Source: Clostridia bacterium | Lineage (GTDB): Bacteria > Bacillota_A > Clostridia > TANB77 > CAG-508 | Reading direction: 5' to 3' | Assembly (NCBI GenBank): GCA_022791475.1 | Contig: JAAVZD010000020.1 | Location: 1 to 56,095, forward strand | DNA length: 56,095 nucleotides | Part shown: one piece after another, positions 7,472 to 16,519 of the stretch | Layout of the letters: every line of letters starts with the position of its first letter | How positions within the stretch are numbered: position 1 is the stretch's first letter | The notes under the pieces: model-generated | What the model was told of the DNA's origin: nothing | Databases searched by the model: none | What the model saw: only the letters and a program-made list of their open reading frames with translations | Position numbers and translations under genes: made by a program

Positions 7472-9256
7472 ATGAAAAAAGAAAAAGGAATAACACTAAT
7501 AGCATTAATAATAACAATAATTATAATGCTAATACTATCAGCAGTAGTAATAAATGTAACTGTAGGAGAAAACGGATTATTTAAAATAGCAAAGAAAGCA
7601 GCAATAGATTATAAAATAAGTGAGATACTAGAAAAATTAGAAATAGAAAAAGCAAATTTAATAGCAGATATGAATGGTGATATACCGAGTGTATCAGAAT
7701 ATATAAATTATATAATAGGGAAAAATATAATAAGTGAAACAGATGTAAAACACATAGATGACAATACAAAAGAAATAGTAGTAGACAATTATAGATTCTT
7801 AGTAGAAAAAGAAGAAAATGGGAATATAAAAATAACATATAATGGAACAGTAACTCAAGCTCCAAGAATAGGAAAAATAGAAATAGTAAAAACTACAGTA
7901 AACAGTATAAGTATAAAAGTAGTAGCATCAAACGTAGATGGAGGAGACTATAAATACTATATAAAAAATATAACAACAGGTGAAGAATATAAAACCACTC
8001 CAACAGCAACATCAAAAACAAATGAATATGAATTTACTGGGTTAACAAGAGAGAACAAATATAAAATAAAAGTAGAACTAGTAAATGATAAAGGAAAATC
8101 AGAAAAAGAAACAGACGAAATAGAGACAGTACCAACAAGAGTAAGTAGTATAACATTAAATAAATCAACACTAGAACTAGCAAAAGGAGCAACAGATACA
8201 AGTCTAACTGCAACAGTATCACCAACAGAAGCAGAAAATAAAACACTAACATGGACAAGCAGTGACGAAACAATTGCAACAGTATCAGTAAGTGGAGATA
8301 CAGTAACAATAACAGCATTAAAAACAGGAACGGCTAATATAACAGCAACTGCAAATGATGGAAGCAATAAAAATGCAAGCTGTAAATTAACAGTAACACC
8401 ACCACCTCCACCAGAAATTGGAGGAACAGGAGATACACATACAGCAAAACAAATACCATATAGCTGGGAAGAATTAGGAGAAATAGCAAAACTAATATCA
8501 GATAATTATGGAAATGGAGAAGGACAAATAAATGAAGATACAGCAGAAGTAACAGTAAGTGCTGGAGGTGTAACAACTCAGTTAGGAATAGGAGACTGGA
8601 CAACAGTAAATGGAAAGAAAGTAAGAATATTAGGCTTCAACCACGATAATTTGGTAACAACTACAACAAATGAATCAGGAGAAACAATTGCATGGACACA
8701 ATATGGAGCAGGAACAACAAATACAAAAGCAGGAATAAGTTTTGAATATGTAAACTTTTTAACAAACTCAATAATGCATCCCGCTAATACAAATGCAGGA
8801 GGGTGGAAAGATTGTAATCTAAGAAAAGTATTAAATACAAATGCAGATGCGTTAATAAATACTTTGGAGAATAAAGAACAAATAAAACAAGTGGTAAAGA
8901 AATATGCTCCAACATATAATACTTCAACTATAAGTGATTCAAAAGATTATTTATGGCTATTATCTTGTGGCGAAATATGGGATAATGGATATAATGGAGG
9001 AGATACTCGTGGATTAGCGATAACAAAAGAAGGGGAACAATATAAGTTTTACAAAGTAAATCTAGGAAGTATAGGAAGTGGTTCAGTTTCAGCCAGTCTA
9101 GCTAAACCTAACAGTAGTGATTGGACAAGCTGGTGGCTTCGTTCTTGTAGAGCAGGAGATGATAGATGTTATTGTACAGCTAGTAAGAGTGGATGTGGTT
9201 CTTATGTATGTTGGGATACATCTGTTACAGGTGTTGCACCTGGGTTTGCAATATAA
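7472..9256 (+). CDS. pilin-like N-terminus, Ig-like domains and DUF6273-type C-terminus (surface protein)
   Basis: A 594-residue protein starting with a prepilin-type N-terminus: MKKEKGITLIALIIT, where a prepilin peptidase would cut after Gly6, followed by one hydrophobic helix (about 7-28) and VGENGLFKIAKKA, typical of clostridial type II secretion/pilin-like proteins. Next come a fibronectin III-like segment (about 128-220), a BIG2 Ig-like domain (about 223-308, containing LTWTSSDETIATV), a short Pro linker (PPPPP) and a C-terminal domain with WKDCNLRKVLN and TSWWLRSCRAG, the motifs of DUF6273. The +5 Glu of classical pilins is absent. It is probably exposed at the cell surface; its function is unknown. 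It has its own promoter and terminator. Confidence 0.8.
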   Translation: MKKEKGITLIALIITIIIMLILSAVVINVTVGENGLFKIAKKAAIDYKISEILEKLEIEKANLIADMNGDIPSVSEYINYIIGKNIISETDVKHIDDNTKEIVVDNYRFLVEKEENGNIKITYNGTVTQAPRIGKIEIVKTTVNSISIKVVASNVDGGDYKYYIKNITTGEEYKTTPTATSKTNEYEFTGLTRENKYKIKVELVNDKGKSEKETDEIETVPTRVSSITLNKSTLELAKGATDTSLTATVSPTEAENKTLTWTSSDETIATVSVSGDTVTITALKTGTANITATANDGSNKNASCKLTVTPPPPPEIGGTGDTHTAKQIPYSWEELGEIAKLISDNYGNGEGQINEDTAEVTVSAGGVTTQLGIGDWTTVNGKKVRILGFNHDNLVTTTTNESGETIAWTQYGAGTTNTKAGISFEYVNFLTNSIMHPANTNAGGWKDCNLRKVLNTNADALINTLENKEQIKQVVKKYAPTYNTSTISDSKDYLWLLSCGEIWDNGYNGGDTRGLAITKEGEQYKFYKVNLGSIGSGSVSASLAKPNSSDWTSWWLRSCRAGDDRCYCTASKSGCGSYVCWDTSVTGVAPGFAI

Positions 9257-9270
9257 TATTTATGTATAAG

Positions 9271-9306
9271 AATAGGGTTTTCTTATTTAAAGAAAGCCCT
9301 ATTTTT
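9271..9306 (+). terminator. Rho-independent terminator
   Basis: AATAGGGTTTTCTT and AAAGAAAGCCCTATT form a stem ending in a T-run, directly after the 7472-9256 gene. Confidence 0.85.
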
Positions 9307-9376
9307 CCATATTGCAGTAAAGTATATTATTCTTAAAAGTAATAAATATTAAGAGTACATAAAATTTTAAAAATTG

Positions 9377-9405
9377 TTGACAATAAAGATAATGTTTTAT
9401 AAAAT
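9377..9405 (+). promoter_or_regulatory. promoter of the gene at 9454
   Basis: TTGACA, 17-base spacer, TAAAAT, 48 bases before the start codon. Confidence 0.75.
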
Positions 9406-9453
9406 ATATGTGAAATAAATTATATATGGACATAGAATAAGGAGAGAAGTTTT

Positions 9454-10761
9454 ATGAATATTAAGAAAAAAAATATAATAAAAATAGTATTTAGTATGTT
9501 GATTGTATTAATAATATTACTAGCAATATTATTAAATATAGAAATAGGAGAAAATGGATTAATAAAAATAAAAAATTATAATAAACAAAAATATACACAA
9601 CAAGAAATAAGGCAAAAAGTGGAAATAGCAATAACAAACACAATAGAAAAAGAAAGAGCTTTAGGAAATGACATAACAGTAGGAAATATATTGCAAGAAT
9701 TAGTAGAAAATGATATATTTGAAAGTATAGATAAAGAAGAAAATATCGGTAATATACAAGAATATCAAATAAAGCTAAAAGAAGATGCATCTAATATAGT
9801 AATAGAAGATATTATTGAAGTAACAGACCTAAGAATAACATATAAATTAGAACCAATGGGCTATACAAATTCAGAAAAAGTAGGAATTCTATTTAAAGTA
9901 CAAGGGAAAGTAAAAAGTATAACAAAGCCAGATGGTTTAATAATATACCCACATAAAGAAAAGCTAGCAATTGATTATGAAGTAAATAAAAATGGAATAT
10001 ATCCATTTATAATAGAAAATGAAGATGGAACAAGTATAACAAAAAATGTAATAGTAGATACAATAGATAAGTTATCACCACCAAGTTTTGAAATAATTGC
10101 AAATATGAGTGAAAATACATTAACCATATCACACGAAGTTAAAGATAATGTTGCAACAGAAGAATCAGCTTGTAGTGGAATAGAAAGATATGAATATTAT
10201 ATAAAAGGTACCAATGATACTAATTATAAACTTTATAATACAAATAGAATTGAAAATTTAGAAGTGGATACTTATTTGGTATATGCTATAGTATATGATA
10301 AAGCAGGAAACTATACAAATAGTTCTATTAAAACTGTACTTCCTACAAGTACTATACTATATGATTCAAATAATCCTAATATATCTCAATGGGATTTTAA
10401 AGTAGAGCGTGATGTAGAATATGGAATATCTAATAAATTAATGTATTTAAAAGGACGTAGGAATGGTCTTATTGAAGGAGGAGGGCAAATACCAATTTAC
10501 TATAATAAAGGTATGGCGACAACAAATCAGATTTATAATTTATCACAATACAATACTTTGACAGTTACAATCTCAGAGTATTCCATTGGTGACAAGCTAC
10601 TGGTAGGAATTGTAGACGAAAATGAAGAATGGATTATACAAAAAACACCTAATACAAATGGTAAATTAGTTTTCAGTCTAAAAGATATTAGTAAATTAGG
10701 AAGAGTACGTATTGAAATTGATAGGTCAAACATATTTATATCTAAAATAACTTTAGAATGA
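9454..10761 (+). CDS. membrane-anchored pilin-like paralogue, function unknown
   Basis: A 435-residue protein. The N-terminal helix (about 10-30) followed by IEIGENGLIKIKNYNK matches the layout of the gene at 7472 (VTVGENGLFKIAKKA), so it is a divergent paralogue. The GIT prepilin cleavage site is lost (KNIIKIVFSM instead of KGITLIALII), so it is more likely a simple N-terminal anchor. The middle (about 135-300) looks like two Ig-like repeats, including EYYIKGTNDTNYKLY and VYAIVYDKAGNYTNSS. The last 130 residues resemble no family I recognise. GGAGAG precedes the ATG and a terminator follows. Confidence 0.65.
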   Translation: MNIKKKNIIKIVFSMLIVLIILLAILLNIEIGENGLIKIKNYNKQKYTQQEIRQKVEIAITNTIEKERALGNDITVGNILQELVENDIFESIDKEENIGNIQEYQIKLKEDASNIVIEDIIEVTDLRITYKLEPMGYTNSEKVGILFKVQGKVKSITKPDGLIIYPHKEKLAIDYEVNKNGIYPFIIENEDGTSITKNVIVDTIDKLSPPSFEIIANMSENTLTISHEVKDNVATEESACSGIERYEYYIKGTNDTNYKLYNTNRIENLEVDTYLVYAIVYDKAGNYTNSSIKTVLPTSTILYDSNNPNISQWDFKVERDVEYGISNKLMYLKGRRNGLIEGGGQIPIYYNKGMATTNQIYNLSQYNTLTVTISEYSIGDKLLVGIVDENEEWIIQKTPNTNGKLVFSLKDISKLGRVRIEIDRSNIFISKITLE

Positions 10762-10770
10762 TAATATTGA

Positions 10771-10816
10771 AACAAGATTAGATTATAAACATTGATATAA
10801 TCTAATCTTGTTTTTA
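10771..10816 (+). terminator. Rho-independent terminator
   Basis: AACAAGATTAGATTATA and its near-perfect complement TATAATCTAATCTTGTT, then T residues. Confidence 0.85.
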
Positions 10817-11010
10817 TAACAAAAATTTACTTAAAATTTAAATGAGATTATTTTGTTAGTTATAAATTATGCTGTATAATTAACTACATACATATATAAT
10901 TAAAATGTAATGCATAAATTATGTAAAAAAGTAAAAATCAAAAACATTCCAAATTATTGATAAAAAAGTATAAATAATATAATTAATTTCAATAAAAGGA
11001 GTAATAACAA

Positions 11011-11216
11011 ATGAAAAAATAAAAAGCCATAACATTAATTTCATTAGTAATAACAATAATAGTATTAATTATATTAGTGAATATATTTGAGCTTAGGAAA
11101 TAACGGAATATTTACAAAAGCAAGACAAGCAAAAAAAGGTAACAAATAAGCAAGGAGCAACTGATATAATAAACCTAAAAATAACAAAAACTCAAATGAA
11201 TAAAGAAACGAACTAG
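11011..11216 (+). pseudogene. decayed pilin-like gene
   Basis: ATG AAA AAA is followed by an in-frame TAA, then codons for KAITLISLVITIIVLIILVN, the typical prepilin N-terminus. A frameshift then moves to a second frame reading LSLGNNGIFTKARQAKKGNK, and a third frame gives GATDIINLKITKTQMNKETN before a final TAG. Together these fragments are the N-terminal 65 or so residues of a protein of the same family as the two genes upstream. An AAAGGAG ribosome binding site is still present. It is a third, broken member of the cluster; the rest of the gene is missing. Confidence 0.8.
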
Positions 11217-11249
11217 AATAGATGGTCATTTTTAACAAAAAATTACAAA

Positions 11250-11293
11250 AACTATTGCAATAATTTACTATAAGTAATAAAATTGCAATAGTT
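11250..11293 (+). terminator. perfect 12-base inverted repeat upstream of plsX
   Basis: AACTATTGCAAT and ATTGCAATAGTT flank a 20-base AT-rich loop. It may be an old terminator of the decayed gene, or an operator for plsX-acpP; no strong T-run follows, so the role is uncertain. Confidence 0.4.
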
Positions 11294-11368
11294 ATATATT
11301 TTGTCATTATAGTTATAAAACATATAAGAACAAAATATATATTTATAAATAATAAAAGGAGCAAAAAA

Positions 11369-12388
11369 ATGATAATACTATTAGATGCAATGGGTGGAGA
11401 TAACGCACCAGATGCGAATATAAAGGGTGCAGTAAAGGCGATAAATCAAATAGAAGCCGACGTATGTTTAGTAGGAAATAAAAATGTTATAAATTCTAAA
11501 ATAAAAGAATTTTATGGCAAGAATGATATAAAAGAAATATCTCCTAAACTTAGCATACATCATACAAGTGAAACAATAGAAATGTGTGATATACCAACAC
11601 AAGCCATAAAGCATAAAAAGGATTCCTCAATGGTAGTAGGATTTAACTTACTTAAAGAAGGAAAAGGGGATGTATTCATATCTGCTGGGAATTCAGGAGC
11701 ACTTTTAACAGGGGCAACACTTTTAGTAGGTAGAATAAAAGGTATAGATAGGCCAGCACTAGCAGGAATATTGCCTGCATATAAAGGAAGATTAATGTTA
11801 ATGGACTGTGGTTCAAACACAAACTGTAAGCCAATAAATTTACTTCAATTTGCACAAATGGCAACAATTTATAATAGAAATACATTTGGAATTGAGCATC
11901 CAACAGTAGGTCTTCTAAATATAGGAACAGAAGAAACAAAAGGTAATGAACTAGTAAAAGAAAGTTATAATTTACTAAAAGAAAAAGCAGGAGAGCTAAA
12001 TATAAACTTTGTAGGAAATGTTGAGGGAAGAGATGCATTCTCTGGAAAGTTAGATGTGCTAGTTGCAGATGGATATACAGGTAATGTATTCTTAAAAACA
12101 GTAGAAGGTGTAGGAAAATTAGTAAAAAGGACATTAACAGAAAGTTTAAAGAAAAATATCTTTACTACAATAGGTGCAATACCAGCACTTCCATCAATAA
12201 AAGCATTTAGTAAAACTATGGACTACAAAGAATATGGTGGAGCATTATTTTTAGGAGTAAAAAAACCAGTAGTTAAAGCACATGGAAGTAGTGATGAAAA
12301 ATTATTTGAATTTACAATAAAACAAGCAGAACAATTTGTTAAAAATAAAGCAGTAGATAGAATGATAGAAGAATTTGAAAATAAATAA
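11369..12388 (+). CDS. plsX: phosphate acyltransferase PlsX
   Basis: PlsX converts acyl-ACP and phosphate to acyl-phosphate, the first step of phospholipid synthesis in most Gram-positives. The 339-residue protein starts MIILLDAMGGDNAPDANIKG, the family signature. It also carries VFISAGNSGALLTGATLL, RPALAGILPAYKG, LMDCGSNTNCKP, GNVEGRDAF and VADGYTGNVFLKTVEG. AAAGGAGC precedes the ATG. It is followed by acpP and rnc, as in many Clostridia. Confidence 0.96.
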   Translation: MIILLDAMGGDNAPDANIKGAVKAINQIEADVCLVGNKNVINSKIKEFYGKNDIKEISPKLSIHHTSETIEMCDIPTQAIKHKKDSSMVVGFNLLKEGKGDVFISAGNSGALLTGATLLVGRIKGIDRPALAGILPAYKGRLMLMDCGSNTNCKPINLLQFAQMATIYNRNTFGIEHPTVGLLNIGTEETKGNELVKESYNLLKEKAGELNINFVGNVEGRDAFSGKLDVLVADGYTGNVFLKTVEGVGKLVKRTLTESLKKNIFTTIGAIPALPSIKAFSKTMDYKEYGGALFLGVKKPVVKAHGSSDEKLFEFTIKQAEQFVKNKAVDRMIEEFENK

Positions 12389-12482
12389 AATTAAGAATAT
12401 AAAAAATGCTTGACAATTTAATAAAGTTGTATTATTGTTAATGCAAGCAAAAGAAATAGCACTGAGAGGGGGTGTAATTATA

Positions 12483-12725
12483 ATGACACAAGAAGAAATT
12501 TTTGAAAAAGTAAAAGAAATAATAGTTGAACAATTAGGAGTAACTGAAAGCTCAGTTACATTAGAAGCTTCTTTTATAGATGATTTAGGAGCAGACTCAT
12601 TAGATATTGTTGAATTAATAATGGCATTAGAAGAAGAATTCGATACAGAAATTCCAGACGCAGATGCAGAAAAAGTAGTTACAGTGGGTGATGTTGTAGA
12701 CTACATTAAGGATCATGTAGAATAG
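12483..12725 (+). CDS. acpP: acyl carrier protein
   Basis: An 80-residue ACP carrying acyl chains in fatty acid synthesis. The 4'-phosphopantetheine site is the Ser of [20 protein letters not shown], around residue 39. The start is the ATG of MTQEEIF at 12483, preceded by GAGGGGG; the upstream in-frame ATG at 12435 would add an unrelated N-terminus. It lies 94 bases after plsX and ends at a terminator. Confidence 0.96.
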   Translation: MTQEEIFEKVKEIIVEQLGVTESSVTLEASFIDDLGADSLDIVELIMALEEEFDTEIPDADAEKVVTVGDVVDYIKDHVE

Positions 12726-12733
12726 AAATAAAG

Positions 12734-12761
12734 AAAAAACATAGGCTATCTATGTTTTTTT
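12734..12761 (+). terminator. Rho-independent terminator after acpP
   Basis: AAAAAACATAG and CTATGTTTTTT with a five-base loop. Confidence 0.85.
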
Positions 12762-12783
12762 AGTATAATAGGAATATTAAAAT

Positions 12784-12836
12784 GTAGGCGCGTATATCTA
12801 AAAGGAATACCTAAGAGAATTTACCGAATTACGCCC
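12784..12836 (+). repeat. type A GTAGGGG-family repeat
   Basis: GTAGGCGCGTATATC ... GGAATACCTAAGAGAATTT ... ACCGAATTACGCCC. The right half matches the family closely; the left half has drifted. It lies between the acpP terminator and rnc. Confidence 0.7.
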
Positions 12837-12980
12837 TTTTTTGTATTTATAGAAAACTCATCTACAATATTAATAAATTTACTTATAATATGCTATAAAG
12901 TTTTGTTCTTGTTTTAGTAAAACACTTTAATTTTTTATAATAATAGTATATAATATACATATATGAAAGAAGGTGAAAGA

Positions 12981-13649
12981 ATGAATTTAGAAAAATTAGA
13001 AAATAGCATTGGATACACATTTAAAAATAAACAATTACTAGAAAACGCATTAACACATACTTCATACGCATATGAAAAGCATATTGCAAGTAATGAAAAG
13101 TTAGAATTTTTAGGAGATAGTATTTTAGAGTTCATATCTAGTAAATATTTATATAATAATTTTCCAAAACTATCAGAAGGAGAAATGACTAAAGTTAGAG
13201 CTACAATAGTATGCGAAGAAAGTTTATACAAAATTGCAAGAAAGCATAATTTTAGTGATTTCTTATTCTTAGGAAAAAGTGAACTTGCTTGCCATAAAGA
13301 AGCAAGACCAGCAATAATGGCAGATAGTGTAGAAGCGGTAATTGCAGCTATATATTTTGATGCAGGCTTAGAAGAGGCAGAAAGATTTATAGTAGAAAAC
13401 TTAAAAGAAGAGGCAGAGTTAGCAAGTAAAAATGTAGGACAAAAAGACTATAAAACAGTATTACAAGAAAAATTACAAATACATGGGGAAGTTCATATTA
13501 AATATGAAATAATAAAAGAAGAAGGCCCAGACCACAATAAAAAGTTTACAGCCAGAGTAAGTTGCAATGACAAAATATTAGCAACAGGAGAAGGAAGAAC
13601 AAAAAAGAACGCCGAAATGGAAGCAGCAAGAAAAGCAATGAATATGTAG
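12981..13649 (+). CDS. rnc: ribonuclease III
   Basis: Double-strand-specific endoribonuclease, 222 residues. The signature NEKLEFLGDSILEFISSKYLY (about 37-57) holds the catalytic Glu and Asp, and MADSVEAVIAAIYFDAG the second metal-binding acidic residues. The C-terminal dsRNA-binding domain covers about 150-222 (DYKTVLQEKLQ through KKNAEMEAARKAM). The ATG at 12981 is chosen because GAAGGTGA lies seven bases upstream. The TAG stop codon lies in ATGTAGGGAC, the head of an intergenic repeat. Confidence 0.96.
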   Translation: MNLEKLENSIGYTFKNKQLLENALTHTSYAYEKHIASNEKLEFLGDSILEFISSKYLYNNFPKLSEGEMTKVRATIVCEESLYKIARKHNFSDFLFLGKSELACHKEARPAIMADSVEAVIAAIYFDAGLEEAERFIVENLKEEAELASKNVGQKDYKTVLQEKLQIHGEVHIKYEIIKEEGPDHNKKFTARVSCNDKILATGEGRTKKNAEMEAARKAMNM

Positions 13650-13702
13650 GGACATTGTTTGTGGGAATACATCGTATGACACGAAACTACTGTGCCCCGG
13701 AA
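13645..13702 (+). repeat. degenerate GTAGGG-type repeat overlapping the rnc stop codon
   Basis: TGTAGGGACATTG ... GTGGGAATACATCG ... ACTGTGCCCC has the head, central GGAATAC and terminal GCCCC of the family but is too diverged to type. It supplies the rnc stop codon. Confidence 0.45.
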
Positions 13703-13718
13703 TATAAGGACTAAATTT

Positions 13719-13771
13719 GATGTAGGGGCGTGACCTTGTGTCCGCCCATTCTTCGAAGAAATTGCTTAAAT
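13719..13771 (+). repeat. type B GTAGGGG-family repeat
   Basis: GATGTAGGGGCGTGACC ... GTCCGCCCATTCTTCGAAG, then AAATTGCTTAAATAAA. It has the type B head, variable hairpin and CTTCGAAGAAATT box. Confidence 0.75.
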
Positions 13772-13793
13772 AAATTTTGAAAGGAGAAAAGAT

Positions 13794-14867
13794 ATGAAAA
13801 AAGAATACATTATACCAATATTCGTACCACACCTAGGTTGCCCACATGCTTGTGTATTCTGCAATCAAGTAAAAATAAGTGGAGAGCAGAAACAAGTAAG
13901 GGCAGATGATGTTAAAAAAACAATAGAATATTATTTAGATAATTTTAAAGATGATAATAAACTAGTAGAAGTAGCCTTTTTTGGAGGAAGCTTTACAGCA
14001 ATAGATATAGATATACAAAAAGAGTTATTAGAAGCTGCAAATGAATACATAGAAAGAGGATTAGTAAATAGCATACGTATTTCAACAAGACCAGATGCGA
14101 TAGATAAAAATATTCTAAAAATATTAAAGAAATATAATGTAAAAACAATAGAATTAGGTGTACAATCTGCAAATAATTATATACTAAAAAAAGCAGAAAG
14201 AGGCCATACCTTTGAAGACGTAAAAAAAGCTTCAAAATTAATTAATAGATATGGATTTATACTTGGGCATCAAATGATGGTGGGACTTCCAGAAAGCACA
14301 GAATTAGATGAAATAAACACAGCAAAGGCACTAATTAAATTAAAACCAAAAATAGTAAGAATATATCCAGTATTAGTAATAAAAGGAACAAAATTAGAAG
14401 AACAGTATGATAATGGAGAATATACACCACTAACAGTAGTACAAGCAGTAGAACGTTCAAAAGAAGTAGCTAATTTGTTTAATAAAAAGAAAATAAAAAT
14501 AATAAGAATAGGACTTCAAAACACAGACGAAATATGTGAGCCAGGAAGCAAAAATAGTGAAGTTGTAGCAGGACCATATCACCCAGCATTTAGGCAACTA
14601 GTAGAAGGAGAAATGTGGTATGATGCAATAGTATATAAAATAAAGAAATTTAATACAAAAGTAAAAGAAGTAGAAATAAAAGCAAACCCAGAAGATATAA
14701 ACAACATAATAGGACACAAAAAAGAAAATATAGAAAAATTAAAAGCGACATATGAAGTAGATGTTATAGTTAAATCAGATGAAACAATAAAAAATGGCAA
14801 ATTTGAAATTACAATAGAAAAGACATATGATGATATAATAGAAGAAAAGCAAAAAATAAACAATTAA
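13794..14867 (+). CDS. Elp3-like radical SAM protein
   Basis: A 357-residue radical SAM enzyme. The 4Fe-4S motif is C-x3-C-x2-C in HLGCPHACVFCNQ (Cys18, 22, 25). VEVAFFGGSFTAID is the glycine-rich SAM contact and RISTRPDAID the following conserved strand. The region QSANNYILKKAERGHT ... GLPESTELDE and the C-terminal extension match the Elp3/MiaB-like group with a radical_SAM_C domain; the last 80 residues look KH-like. Firmicutes often carry this gene between rnc and smc. Its substrate is not established; a tRNA-related role would be inference. Confidence 0.85.
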   Translation: MKKEYIIPIFVPHLGCPHACVFCNQVKISGEQKQVRADDVKKTIEYYLDNFKDDNKLVEVAFFGGSFTAIDIDIQKELLEAANEYIERGLVNSIRISTRPDAIDKNILKILKKYNVKTIELGVQSANNYILKKAERGHTFEDVKKASKLINRYGFILGHQMMVGLPESTELDEINTAKALIKLKPKIVRIYPVLVIKGTKLEEQYDNGEYTPLTVVQAVERSKEVANLFNKKKIKIIRIGLQNTDEICEPGSKNSEVVAGPYHPAFRQLVEGEMWYDAIVYKIKKFNTKVKEVEIKANPEDINNIIGHKKENIEKLKATYEVDVIVKSDETIKNGKFEITIEKTYDDIIEEKQKINN

Positions 14868-14892
14868 AAAATGGAGCAAAAGCTCCATTTTT
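14867..14892 (+). terminator. Rho-independent terminator
   Basis: AAATGGAGC and GCTCCATTT with a tight AAAA loop and T-tail. Confidence 0.88.
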
Positions 14893-14957
14893 AATTGTTT
14901 TAATTTCTTTTGCATAAAAATTCCAATAATAACAAATACTTATAAAGGGAGAGTATT

Positions 14958-15827
14958 ATGGAATATGTAGAAATAAATAAAAAAATTAAGTTAAGAAAAT
15001 ATATATATGATTTTATATTACTAATTATAGGTTGTGCCATAATGGCTATTGCAACTTCTTTTTTCTTGTTACCAAACCAATTATCATCTGGAGGTTTTAC
15101 AGGTATTGCAACAATAACATATTATTTATTAAAATGGCCAGTAGGTACAGTAATATTTGTACTTAACATTCCATTATTTATATTAAGTTACTTTAGAATA
15201 GGAAAGGAATTTCTAATAAAAGGAATAATAGGAACAATATTCTTATCAATATTTATAGATATATTTGACAAATTTAAACCCCTAACACAAGACAGAATAT
15301 TAGGTTGCATATATGGTGGAATAATAATGGGCATAGGAATGAGTTTAGTATTAAAAGGTTCAAGCTCAACAGGAGGAACAGACTTACTTTCATATGTAAT
15401 AAAGTCCTTTAAACCATATTATAGAACTAGTAACCTAATTGTAATTATAGATATAGTAATAGTCTCATTAAATATATTCTTTTTAAAAGATATTGAAATA
15501 GGTTTATACTCAGCAATAACAATATATTTAATGGGAAAAATGCTAGATATAATATTTGAAGGTGTATATTTTACAAAAATGATATTTATAGTATCAGATA
15601 AATACGAAGAAATATCCAACGAAATTGAAGAAAATATAAGAAGAGGAGTAACAGGTCTTAAAGCAAAAGGAATGTACACAAATGAAGAAAAAATGATGTT
15701 ATGGTGCATAAGTTCAAGAAATGAAACAATACGAATAAAACAAATATGTAAAAGAATAGATAAAAATTCATTTATAGTAATTTCAAATGCAAGGGAAGCA
15801 TATGGAATTGGTTTTAAGAGAGAATAA
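14958..15827 (+). CDS. YitT family membrane protein
   Basis: A 289-residue protein with about five to six transmembrane segments in the first 200 residues (DUF161), including the repeated LSSGGFTGIATITYYLL and GSSSTGGTDLLSYVI signatures. A soluble C-terminal DUF2179 domain (about 205-289) ends in NSFIVISNAREAYGIGF. These proteins are common in Firmicutes as multi-copy membrane proteins of unknown transport function. AAGGGAGAG precedes the ATG, and a terminator follows directly. Confidence 0.9.
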   Translation: MEYVEINKKIKLRKYIYDFILLIIGCAIMAIATSFFLLPNQLSSGGFTGIATITYYLLKWPVGTVIFVLNIPLFILSYFRIGKEFLIKGIIGTIFLSIFIDIFDKFKPLTQDRILGCIYGGIIMGIGMSLVLKGSSSTGGTDLLSYVIKSFKPYYRTSNLIVIIDIVIVSLNIFFLKDIEIGLYSAITIYLMGKMLDIIFEGVYFTKMIFIVSDKYEEISNEIEENIRRGVTGLKAKGMYTNEEKMMLWCISSRNETIRIKQICKRIDKNSFIVISNAREAYGIGFKRE

Positions 15828-15830
15828 ACA

Positions 15831-15862
15831 AATGCAGAGAAGAAAAAACTTCTCTGCATTTT
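15831..15862 (+). terminator. Rho-independent terminator
   Basis: AATGCAGAGAAG and CTTCTCTGCATT around an A-rich loop, then TT. It lies between two convergent genes and could serve both. Confidence 0.8.
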
Positions 15863-15871
15863 AAACTAAAA

Positions 15872-16354
15872 TCAAGAAAACAAAATCTTATTAATGATTA
15901 TATCCTTTACTTTTGGCTCTTTAAAAATAAAACTTAAGTCACCAGTATTTTTTGCAAACTGATTATAAAGAGTATCAAGCTGCTTTTCCAACTTAGAAAT
16001 CTCCTTTGTTAAGTCGTCAATGTACTTTTCTACAGCCTCACAAGCTTTTACAGCTACTTGAGATGCGCGAAATTCCTCACGATTTATATGAGCATTACTC
16101 AGCAAGTTAAATTTAGCAATTAAATCATTATAATCTCTAATAATAAGAGTACCATAATGATATGCAGAAGTTCTAGTCCAACTAGAAAGTTCTGACCATG
16201 CAAAGATAATATCGCTTATTTTATCGAGACTAAAATAAAATCGATCCTCAAAAGGTGTAAAAGCTTTGTCCCTTAATGTAGTTACAGTATCAAGCTGTTT
16301 TCTGAGGTCTACAATTTTCCGAGCAACTTTTAAAAGATTATCATTTTTTTGCAT
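15872..16354 (-). CDS. hypothetical coiled-coil protein
   Basis: A 160-residue protein I do not recognise. It is helical and charged, with likely coiled-coil regions at about 5-30 and 100-140 (VAVKACEAVEKYIDDLTKEI then SKLEKQLDTLYNQF). The centre has a Trp/Tyr-rich patch (FAWSELSSWTRTSAYHYG). There is no signal peptide or membrane segment. AAAGGAGAATT precedes the ATG and a TATAAT with extended TGA is upstream on the minus strand. It stands alone, oriented against its neighbours, and its base use is slightly less AT-biased, so recent acquisition is possible. Confidence 0.6.
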   Translation of the reverse strand: MQKNDNLLKVARKIVDLRKQLDTVTTLRDKAFTPFEDRFYFSLDKISDIIFAWSELSSWTRTSAYHYGTLIIRDYNDLIAKFNLLSNAHINREEFRASQVAVKACEAVEKYIDDLTKEISKLEKQLDTLYNQFAKNTGDLSFIFKEPKVKDIIINKILFS

Positions 16355-16483
16355 AGGTGAATTCTCCTTTCAAAAATTATCCAATTATCAGTAACAGCAT
16401 AATTATATCACATTTTACATAAAAAGCAACAAATTGTTTAAAATTTGTTATAATTTATGTATAATATAAAAATAAAAAAACTA

Positions 16484-16513
16484 TTGAAATAATGAATGAA
16501 AAGATAGTATAAT
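16484..16513 (+). promoter_or_regulatory. promoter of a candidate small RNA
   Basis: TTGAAA, 18-base spacer, TATAAT. No ORF of convincing size begins within the next 290 bases, but tandem hairpins and a terminator follow. Confidence 0.65.
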
Positions 16514-16519
16514 GAATAT

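Noticed and set aside
7375..7584. 69-residue ORF across the promoter of the pilin-like gene
   Set aside because: It overlaps a good promoter and the next gene's ribosome binding site; composition is Asn-rich noise.
11250..11293. FapR operator upstream of plsX
   Set aside because: The inverted repeat does not resemble the FapR consensus, and no fapR gene is adjacent.
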